The notes under the pieces were generated by a model that worked only from the letters and a program-made list of their open reading frames with translations, was not told the origin of the DNA and ran no database searches. Made by a program: the position numbers and the translations under genes. DNA of 64,000 nucleotides from CAJCIS01 sp965276755. Its GTDB lineage: Bacteria > Pseudomonadota > Alphaproteobacteria > Acetobacterales > Acetobacteraceae. Below, in pieces: positions 53,122 through 59,733 of this stretch; the first letter of the stretch is position 1; each line of letters begins with the position of its first letter. Location: NCBI GenBank assembly GCA_965276755.1, contig OZ255625.1, positions 1 through 64,000 of the forward strand, written 5' to 3'.

Positions 53122-54444
53122 GGGTCTGTCAGGAATTAACCGCGCGACCTGTTTTGTTGCAAGGTTGGAGCGTGTAGTTCCATTCGCCGTGGAACTCGTC
53201 GCGTAGGATGTTGAGTTCGGACATTTCCTGATCGTTCACCACAATCCCTTTTGGGTAGGTGCTGGTGTCGAGTTCACACTGCACGGTCAGGCCGGTCTTG
53301 GTCGTGGTCGCGCTGATCAGGTCCACCATGACGCGATAGCTGACAAGCGGCTTGGCGCGCCAGTTCATGCTGATGAATGAGAACAGCCGATGCTCAATCT
53401 TGTTCCATTTGCTGGTGCCCGGCGGCAGGTGGTGGACGCGGATCTTGATGCCGAGTTCATTGGACAGCTTTTGCAGTTCACGCTTCCATAAGCGCACGCG
53501 CGAGCCGTTGCTGCCGCCACCATCGGCGGTGATCGTCAGGTGGCGCGCGCCCGGATAGCGCTTGCACCCGACCCCGTGCCACCAGTTGCGGATTGTCTGC
53601 ACGGCGAATTGCGCAGTGTCGTGATCGATGCCGACGCTGACCCAGCCGGCATTGGCGGCCAGATCGTAGATTCCATATGGCACCGCCCGACCAATCTCCT
53701 TGATCAGGAAGTCGTGCACGCGGACCTCCTCGGGATCACCCTGTGGCCGCCATTCCCGGCCAGCATTCTTGAAGTCGCCGACAAGCTCCTTCTTCTTCGT
53801 GTCGACGGATATCACCGGCTGCTGCTCGGCCAGGGCGCGGCTGATGCTCGTATTGATGTGGGCGAATTGCGCATCGCGATCCGGGTGGCTGTCACCTTCG
53901 CGGGTCTTGCTGTTGGCCTGGAGGCTGAATTTCTGGCCGCGGAGCAATTCGCCAACCACGGTGTGGCTGATTTTATGCCCCATGGCGCGCAATTCAGCAG
54001 CCAGGCGGCGTAGGCCTTTGCAGGTCCAGCGCAGGGGCGACATCGGGTCGCCGCGTTCACTCGGGCTGACCAGCGCCAACAAATCGTCCAGCAGTGCCGG
54101 GTCTGTCGCGGTCAACGCTTTGCGGCCGCCTCCGGGACGGCGATTGCGGTCAGTTGGCACCTCGGCGACGCCAGCAAGCTCGTCCAAGCCCCGGCCGATC
54201 GTGCTCGGTGCAATACCGGTCGCCCGGGCAACAGCGGCGATCCCGCCATACCCGGCCGAACGCGCCTCGGCCGCAGCGAAGGAGCGACGGCCTCGTTCAT
54301 CAAGATGCGGGGCAAGAGAAACAAAACGATCACGAATGGCGCTGGTATCAATCATGTACGCACGCTACGAAAGCGCTCCGTGACCGGGGAATCCCCCCAC
54401 TTACCCGCAAGCGCAACCCGATTCAGCTATTTCCTGACAAACCC
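53122..54444 (-). mobile_element. ISAzo13-family insertion sequence, about 1.3 kb
   Basis: Ends are inverted repeats, GGGTCTGTCAGGAATTAAC on the left and GGGTTTGTCAGGAAATAGC (complement) on the right, with 16 of 19 positions alike. A 3-base TAA flanks each side (53119-53121, 54445-54447). One transposase gene fills the element. It landed between two convergent genes and broke neither. Confidence 0.85.
53129..54355 (-). CDS. ISAzo13 family transposase
   Basis: The 408-residue protein has an N-terminal HTH region (GIAAVARATGIAPSTIGRGL), ARHLTITADGGGSNGSRVRL with the catalytic acidic residue in the middle, and VHHLPPGTSKWNKIEHRLFS near residue 310, the ISAzo13 signature. VISVDTKKKELVGDFKNAGR holds the first acidic residue. 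The frame is intact and ends 7 bases inside the left end of the element. Confidence 0.93.
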   Translation of the reverse strand: MIDTSAIRDRFVSLAPHLDERGRRSFAAAEARSAGYGGIAAVARATGIAPSTIGRGLDELAGVAEVPTDRNRRPGGGRKALTATDPALLDDLLALVSPSERGDPMSPLRWTCKGLRRLAAELRAMGHKISHTVVGELLRGQKFSLQANSKTREGDSHPDRDAQFAHINTSISRALAEQQPVISVDTKKKELVGDFKNAGREWRPQGDPEEVRVHDFLIKEIGRAVPYGIYDLAANAGWVSVGIDHDTAQFAVQTIRNWWHGVGCKRYPGARHLTITADGGGSNGSRVRLWKRELQKLSNELGIKIRVHHLPPGTSKWNKIEHRLFSFISMNWRAKPLVSYRVMVDLISATTTKTGLTVQCELDTSTYPKGIVVNDQEMSELNILRDEFHGEWNYTLQPCNKTGRAVNS

Positions 54445-54457
54445 TAACCCCTGGTCG

Positions 54458-55747
54458 TCATTTAGCAAACAATGCGCGCCTCGGCCCCATATACCCAAAC
54501 AGAAACGCCGCCACCTTGCGCATCTGAATCTCTTCGGACCCTTCTGTAATCCGGTAGCGCCGGTGGTGGCGGTAGATATGCTCAAACGGCTTGTGGCGAG
54601 AATAGCCGATCCCGCCATGCACCTGCATCGCCCGGTCCGCCGCTTCGCAGCACAGCCGGTTTGCCCAGTAATTGCACATGGACACCCTATCCGAAAGCTG
54701 CGTCTCGACGGCTTTGTGATCGAGGCGATCCATCTCCCACGCCGTCTTACGAATCAGCAGCCGCAGCATCTCACACTGCGTGCTCAATTCCACCAGCGGA
54801 AATTGGATCGCCTGGTTGTCGGAAAGCGGCTTGCCGAAAACCTTTCTGCCGCGTGCGTAACGCACACTCTCCTCCACGCAGAATACCGCCGCTCCCAGCG
54901 ATGATGCGGCCTGGCGAATGCGGTTCTGGTGCACGAAACTTTGGCCCAGACCAAGGCCCCGATCCACAATCCCCCAGTAGCTGTCCTCCGGGACCCACAC
55001 ATTCGTAAAGCTCACCCGCGGGTGGTCGGTGGGCATATTGAAAGTCCAGAGATACTCTTCAATCTTTACGCCCGGCGCGTGCGCGGGGACGATGAAGCAC
55101 GTAATACCGCGCGCATCGCCATCATGGCCGGACGTGCGGGCGAACACCATCACATGCGTGGCGGTGTGCATTCCTGTCGTCCACATTTTCTGCCCATCGA
55201 TGCGCCAGCCTGGCTTGCCATCGCGCATTTCTCGAACCGCGCGCGTGTCCATGAAGGTGGCATCTGACCCGTGCTCGGGCTCGGTCAGGCCGAAGCAGGC
55301 GCGCATGGAGCCATCCAGCAACGCCGCCTCATCGCGTGCGCTCTGCTCGGGCGTGGCAAAACTCCTGAACATCAACACGAAGGGATTGTTGCCGACGATG
55401 GAATGCTCGGTCTGAAGGTCGTTAAACAGGCCAAGCCCCTTGGCGGCGAGATGCTCGCGGATCACCGCCATATCGAAATTCGACCCGGCATGGCCGCCCA
55501 TTTCGCGGGGCCAGGCGAAGCGGTAATGTCCGGCGCGGTCAGCCAGAAGACGCGCCTGTTCCAGCAGCGCTTCCCACTCCGGCCGAGGCAGCCCCTGATT
55601 GTCCCAGTCAGTGCGCGCGTGCTCGCGGCGGTGATCGAAAAAGCGTTCGTTGTCGTGGCGTGCTTGCAGCGGCGCAATCTCAGCCGTAATGAAAGCATCA
55701 AGCTCGGCAAGGTAGGCAATCAGTGCCTCGGGAAGATCGAAATTCAT
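54458..55747 (-). CDS. acyl-CoA dehydrogenase family protein
   Basis: The 429-residue flavoprotein shows the ACAD order: an N-terminal helical domain, the FAD/substrate strand MRACFGLTEPEHGSDATFMD, GWRIDGQKMWTTGMHTATHV, then C-terminal helices with FGKPLSDNQAIQFPLVELST, the signature MQVHGGIGYSRHKPFEHIYR and a RRYRITEGSEEIQ end. This subfamily lies with a phosphotransferase and DUF6285, as here. That arrangement resembles ACAD10/11-type oxidation of 4-hydroxy acids after phosphorylation (inferred). Its ATG overlaps the DUF6285 stop. Confidence 0.92.
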   Translation of the reverse strand: MNFDLPEALIAYLAELDAFITAEIAPLQARHDNERFFDHRREHARTDWDNQGLPRPEWEALLEQARLLADRAGHYRFAWPREMGGHAGSNFDMAVIREHLAAKGLGLFNDLQTEHSIVGNNPFVLMFRSFATPEQSARDEAALLDGSMRACFGLTEPEHGSDATFMDTRAVREMRDGKPGWRIDGQKMWTTGMHTATHVMVFARTSGHDGDARGITCFIVPAHAPGVKIEEYLWTFNMPTDHPRVSFTNVWVPEDSYWGIVDRGLGLGQSFVHQNRIRQAASSLGAAVFCVEESVRYARGRKVFGKPLSDNQAIQFPLVELSTQCEMLRLLIRKTAWEMDRLDHKAVETQLSDRVSMCNYWANRLCCEAADRAMQVHGGIGYSRHKPFEHIYRHHRRYRITEGSEEIQMRKVAAFLFGYMGPRRALFAK

Positions 55748-56127
55748 GGTGCTGCCGGCGCGGCGGTCATGCGCACATAGGTCGCGTATTTCGGCTGGTC
55801 GATGGCCACGGTATCCAGCGTGGTGCGCCACAGATGGTCCAGCAATGCCCGATCGTCCGCCCTGATGCTGCCCTCGGCGATGCGCGCGCATAATTCACCA
55901 TTCAGCGCCTCGTTTTCGCCCCGATGGCCGAGGAGGTTTGCAAGCCGGGCCGTCTCCTCAGCCGCCGCCTGCCGCCCGGCGGCCATTTCCCTGCGCACGA
56001 TCTCCAACGCGTTGGCCGCAACGCGCGCGTGAAAGGCCGTGCGGCCGCTCAGCGCCGGTGCCGCCTCATGGCGCAGAAAATGCGCGACGGCATCAAGCAA
56101 CGCGGCGGCACTTGGCTGTTCACGCAT
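55744..56127 (-). CDS. DUF6285 domain protein
   Basis: The 127-residue all-helical protein (LLDAVAHFLRHEAAPALSGR, FHARVAANALEIVRREMAAG, LNGELCARIAEGSIRADDRA) matches the small DUF6285 proteins found between an aminoglycoside-phosphotransferase-like kinase and an acyl-CoA dehydrogenase. Both gene borders overlap (8 bases upstream, 4 downstream), so the three are translated as one unit. It has no catalytic motif and may be a complex partner. Confidence 0.85.
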   Translation of the reverse strand: MREQPSAAALLDAVAHFLRHEAAPALSGRTAFHARVAANALEIVRREMAAGRQAAAEETARLANLLGHRGENEALNGELCARIAEGSIRADDRALLDHLWRTTLDTVAIDQPKYATYVRMTAAPAAP

Positions 56128-57103
56128 GATCGTATCCCTTTCGTGGTGCGAGTATTGCCAAGAGATCGAGCGCCGTTTCGGAGGCGCGCCGTCCGATCGC
56201 AGCCTTCTCGACCGACCGCTCGCCGCGTCGGAAATCATCGGCCATGATACCGCACATCAATCCCCAGCGCAGCGTGCCCAGCACTTCCCAGAAACGCACC
56301 CGCTCCCTGTCCACCTGGCCACCTGTCGCTTCATAGCCGGCAAACAGCTCCTCGCGCGTCCCGAAACCTCCAACCGGCAGGTCAATGTTCCCGAACCGCC
56401 AGGAGGTGACGCACAACCAGCCGAGATCCTCCATGGGATCTCCCAAATGCACGCCTTCCCAATCGAGCACCGCGCGTAAACCCTCGGGTCCGACTATGAT
56501 GTTGCCGTTGCGGTAATCGCCATGCACCACCCGCAACGGCGCGGGCCGTGCGGGTAGTGCGTGCGCAAGCCAGTGCAGGGCCCATTCCACAACGGGTCGG
56601 TCCACGCTCTGCCCGCGATAGAGCGCCTGCGCATGGGCCAGGCTTTCCCCGGCATCAATGGCGGGCAGGTCGCGTGCCGCGATGCCATGAATTTGCGCGG
56701 CTGCGCAACCCATCTGACGGGCCAGTCCGGCGCGGGCCGCAGCGTAGCTCGCGTCGCGCAGAATTCGCGGTGCAAGCGACTCACCGGGCACACGCTCCAT
56801 GATAAAGCCCGTGCCCAACTCATCCTGCGCCACCAGAACGTGCACAATGCGGGGCACCGGTGCACCCGCCTCCCGCGCCAGGCGCATCAGCCGGGCCTCC
56901 GTCTCCATGCTCGCGGACATGGAACGTGCAACGCCATCGGGGTTGCGCCGCAAGACCAGCTTATGCTCCGCGCCGCCTGCGTGCACGATCAATCCCCAAA
57001 GCTCCTGGCTCGCACCGCCGGAAAGCCTCTCAAGCGCGCTTACGACGGCAGCCTCGCCATAATGCCGCAAAGCGAAATCCGTCAGGCGAGGCAAAACGCC
57101 CAT
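56120..57103 (-). CDS. phosphotransferase family protein (APH fold, ACAD10-kinase-like)
   Basis: The 327-residue kinase has the APH fold: a glycine-rich start (LERLSGGASQELWGLIV), VLRRNPDG lysine strand, FIMERVPGESLAPRIL hinge, catalytic loop RVVHGDYRNGNIIVG and metal Asp in VLDWEGVHLGDPMEDLGWL. By analogy to ACAD10/11 neighbours it may phosphorylate a hydroxyacyl-CoA before dehydrogenation. It is the first gene of the three-gene unit. Confidence 0.88.
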   Translation of the reverse strand: MGVLPRLTDFALRHYGEAAVVSALERLSGGASQELWGLIVHAGGAEHKLVLRRNPDGVARSMSASMETEARLMRLAREAGAPVPRIVHVLVAQDELGTGFIMERVPGESLAPRILRDASYAAARAGLARQMGCAAAQIHGIAARDLPAIDAGESLAHAQALYRGQSVDRPVVEWALHWLAHALPARPAPLRVVHGDYRNGNIIVGPEGLRAVLDWEGVHLGDPMEDLGWLCVTSWRFGNIDLPVGGFGTREELFAGYEATGGQVDRERVRFWEVLGTLRWGLMCGIMADDFRRGERSVEKAAIGRRASETALDLLAILAPRKGYDHA

Positions 57104-57111
57104 TCTAAAGA

Positions 57112-57153
57112 TGACGGGGGGTTTGGGGGGGATGGCACATCTCCCCCAACCTT
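57112..57153. repeat. family A repeat, single unit
   Basis: GACGGGGGGTTTGGGGGGGA followed by TGGCACATCTCCCCCAACC lies between the divergent phosphotransferase and CitE-like genes. TTGCCTTGCCTTGCC follows as a small direct repeat. Confidence 0.7.
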
Positions 57154-57205
57154 GCCTTGCCTTGCCTTACACTTTCAAGCAACGTGCCTAGCAACCAAGG
57201 CAAAC

Positions 57206-58123
57206 ATGACACACATCCTAAAATCGCTGCTGTTCATCCCGGGCGACAGCGAGAGAAAACGCGCCCGCGCAGATGGGGCAGGTGCTGACGCCATCATCCT
57301 AGATCTCGAGGATTCCGTCAGCCCCGCAAACAAGCCAACCGCACGCGCGCAGGTCGCCGCCTTTCTCGCTGACCGGCCGCCGGACCGCCGAACCGCTGAG
57401 CTGTGGGTGCGCATCAATGCGCTCGATGAGGACGCGGCATTGCACGATCTCGCCGCAATCGTCGCGGCATCGCCCGATGGCATCATGCTCCCGAAATCCG
57501 CCGGCGCGGATAGCGTGCAGCGTCTTTCCCATTATCTCGATGCGCTGGAAATTCATGCCGGCCTGCCGCATGGACAGATCGCCATTCTGCCCGTCGCGAC
57601 TGAAACCCCATCCGCGACCTTGCAGCTATCCAGCTACGCCACCACGCCGCTGCCGCGCCTGCGCGGCCTGACCTGGGGCGCGGAAGACCTCAGCGCCGCT
57701 CTTGGCGCTGCGACCAATGTCGATGAGTCCGCTGGCTGGGCCTTCACCTATCGCATGGCGCGCTCGCTCACCCTGCTCGCCGCGCATGCCGCTGACGTGC
57801 AGGCAATCGAAACGCTATATGTGGATTTCCGTGACCAGGACGGATTGCGTAGCACCTGCCGCGCCGCCAGGGCGGAGGGCTTCACCGGCCGGCTCGCCAT
57901 TCACCCCGACCAAGTTCGGGTGATCAATGACAGCTTCACACCCTCGGCGGCGGAAATCGATCATGCCCGGCGCGTGATCGCCGCCTTCGATGCCGACCCT
58001 GGCGCGGGTGTCGTTGGTCTGGAAGGCAAGATGCTCGACATTCCTCATTTGAAGCAGGCGAGACGAACGCTCAAGGTTGGGGGAGATGTGCCATCCCCCC
58101 CAAACCCCCCGTCATTCATTTAG
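57206..58123 (+). CDS. HpcH/HpaI-CitE family lyase
   Basis: The 305-residue TIM-barrel protein follows the CitE-like pattern: SLLFIPGDSERKRARADGAG, AIILDLEDSVSPANK (metal Asp/Glu), LWVRINALDE, GIMLPKSAGADSVQRL, ILPVATETPSATLQL and LTWGAEDLSAALGA. GRLAIHPDQVRVIND closes the barrel. Members cleave (S)-citramalyl-CoA, malyl-CoA or related compounds. The last 15 residues (VGGDVPSPPNPPSFI) are not part of the family; they are coded by a family A repeat. Confidence 0.9.
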   Translation: MTHILKSLLFIPGDSERKRARADGAGADAIILDLEDSVSPANKPTARAQVAAFLADRPPDRRTAELWVRINALDEDAALHDLAAIVAASPDGIMLPKSAGADSVQRLSHYLDALEIHAGLPHGQIAILPVATETPSATLQLSSYATTPLPRLRGLTWGAEDLSAALGAATNVDESAGWAFTYRMARSLTLLAAHAADVQAIETLYVDFRDQDGLRSTCRAARAEGFTGRLAIHPDQVRVINDSFTPSAAEIDHARRVIAAFDADPGAGVVGLEGKMLDIPHLKQARRTLKVGGDVPSPPNPPSFI

Positions 58124-58181
58124 ATCTCGTGCTAACCAAAGACGGGGGGTCTGGGGGGGATGGCACATCTCCCTCAGCCTT
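58073..58181. repeat. family A inverted pair
   Basis: The left arm AGGTTGGGGGAGATGTGCCA... and right arm ...GGATGGCACATCTCCCTCAG are separated by 27 bases (ATTCATTTAGATCTCGTGCT...). The pair sits at the convergent ends of the CitE-like and speE genes and overlaps the 3' end of the former. Confidence 0.85.
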
Positions 58182-58186
58182 TTCTC

Positions 58187-59050
58187 CTAAATCCGCGGCA
58201 AATGCCGAGCGACATAAGGCGGCAGATTAAAACTGCCCACATGGATCTCAGGCGTCCAGTATTCAGTCGCCCCCAAAATCCCCGTCTCCCGTGCGCGCCG
58301 AGCAATCTCCTCCACGCTCTGCGAGCCAATACCCGCAGCCTTGGCCGCAATCCCCAACGTCATCAGCCCGCCCACATAAGTCGGTACGGCCGCGACATAG
58401 GCTGAAACGTGCGAAAAAAACCGCGCCCGCCGCAGACTTGTCTCGCGCAACTCGTCCGCCTGCATGAACGGCACGCCGCATTGATTGACCACCAGGCCGC
58501 GCGTGGTCAGGATGCGCGCGCAATTGGCGTAGAAATCGTCGGTAAACAGCACCTCGCCCACGCCGATCGGGTCGGTGCTGTCCACGATAATGACATCGAA
58601 ACTGGCATCATCCGCGCGCATCACGTAGTCGATGCCATCGCCCACAATAATCTCTGCGCGCGGGTCAGACCACGCATCGCCTGCAATCGCAGGCAGATAC
58701 TCCTTGGACAGGCGAATGACCTCGCCGTCGATCTCCACCATCACCGCTTGCGTCACGCCACGATGCGCCAATACCCGGCGCAGCACGCCGCCATCGCCAG
58801 CGCCAATGATCAGCACGCGCCGCGCATCGCCATGCGCCAGCAGCGGCACGTGCGCGAGCATTTCCTGATAGACGAACTCATCGCGCTCGGTAATCTGGAT
58901 GCAGCCATCCAGCACCATGACGCGGCCGTGCGAGAAACTCTCGAAAATCAGGATGTCCTGAAAACCGCTGCGCACGTGGGTAAGCTCGCGCTTAACAAGA
59001 AAGCGCTGGCCCCAATTGGGGTATAGCGTTTCGTTTAGCCAGGAATGCAT
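58187..59050 (-). CDS. speE: spermidine synthase
   Basis: The 287-residue aminopropyltransferase starts LNETLYPNWGQRFLVKREL. It shows the decarboxy-SAM site VLIIGAGDGGVLRRVLAHRG, the catalytic-Asp segment FDVIIVDSTDPIGVGEVLFT, and the gate region VYQEMLAHVPL. It moves the aminopropyl group from decarboxylated SAM to putrescine. The speD gene lies 77 bases upstream on the same strand, so the pair supplies spermidine. Confidence 0.95.
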   Translation of the reverse strand: MHSWLNETLYPNWGQRFLVKRELTHVRSGFQDILIFESFSHGRVMVLDGCIQITERDEFVYQEMLAHVPLLAHGDARRVLIIGAGDGGVLRRVLAHRGVTQAVMVEIDGEVIRLSKEYLPAIAGDAWSDPRAEIIVGDGIDYVMRADDASFDVIIVDSTDPIGVGEVLFTDDFYANCARILTTRGLVVNQCGVPFMQADELRETSLRRARFFSHVSAYVAAVPTYVGGLMTLGIAAKAAGIGSQSVEEIARRARETGILGATEYWTPEIHVGSFNLPPYVARHLPRI

Positions 59051-59064
59051 GACATGTCCCAGAA

Positions 59065-59110
59065 AGGAAGGTCTTCTTTTTTGAAAAAAAGAAGCAAAAA
59101 ACTTTTGCTC
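59065..59110. terminator. family B palindrome between speD and speE
   Basis: GGAAGGTCTTCTTTTTTGAA, then the A-run arm and AAGCAAAAAACTTTTGC, lies between two genes of the same direction and pathway. It may cause partial termination or mRNA processing between speD and speE. Confidence 0.5.
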
Positions 59111-59127
59111 CTTAGCAAAAGCCTTCC

Positions 59128-59595
59128 CTACGCTACCCGCCCGCGTCGCTGCTCATCCACGTCCACGCGCAATGGGCTGAACGCCGCCTCCAGCACGGGA
59201 ATTGCCTTGTGCGGATCGCACGTCCCGCACATGAAGATGTCCACGGCCGCAAAATCGCGTTCCGGCCACGTATGGATGCTGATATGGCTCTCAGCCAGCA
59301 CCACAACGCCGCTCACGCCGCCATTCGGCGTGAAATGGTGAAAATGGCTGTGCAAAATTGTCGCCCCTGCAACGATCGCGCCGTGCCGCAACGCGGCATC
59401 GATTACGCTGGGATCGTCCAGATTGCTGGCCCCCCAGAGATCAACGAGAAGATGCGTGCCGGCAAACTTCATGCCGTCCTTCTCGACGAAATAATCGGTT
59501 CTCTCCTCTCCATCGTGCACAGGAAAGGAAAATTCGATGCTCTGAGTGTCGCTCGGAATTACCGAGACCATCCCCAGTTGAGCAAGTGCGTTCAT
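59128..59595 (-). CDS. speD: S-adenosylmethionine decarboxylase proenzyme, SpeD/SpeH type
   Basis: The 155-residue proenzyme carries the self-cleavage site LAESHISIHTWPERDFAAVD (Ser becomes the pyruvoyl group). It also has GTHLLVDLWGASNLDD, HSHFHHFTPNGGVSGVVV and the cysteine pair FMCGTCDPHKA. GGGGG lies 6-11 bases before ATG 59595. The first residues (NALAQLGMVSVIPSDTQSIE) extend beyond the smallest forms. It makes the aminopropyl donor for speE downstream. Confidence 0.93.
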   Translation of the reverse strand: MNALAQLGMVSVIPSDTQSIEFSFPVHDGEERTDYFVEKDGMKFAGTHLLVDLWGASNLDDPSVIDAALRHGAIVAGATILHSHFHHFTPNGGVSGVVVLAESHISIHTWPERDFAAVDIFMCGTCDPHKAIPVLEAAFSPLRVDVDEQRRGRVA

Positions 59596-59733
59596 CACGT
59601 ACCCCCAATCCAGTAGATGGCCTGTTGGGCAAAACGCCCCCTTGGGCCAAGGCGTGCGCATGTAGGGTTGATCCCCCCCCTGCGCAAGAGAAATTTTCAA
59701 GAGCCTGTCTCACCAGGCGGGATGCTGCCCTGT

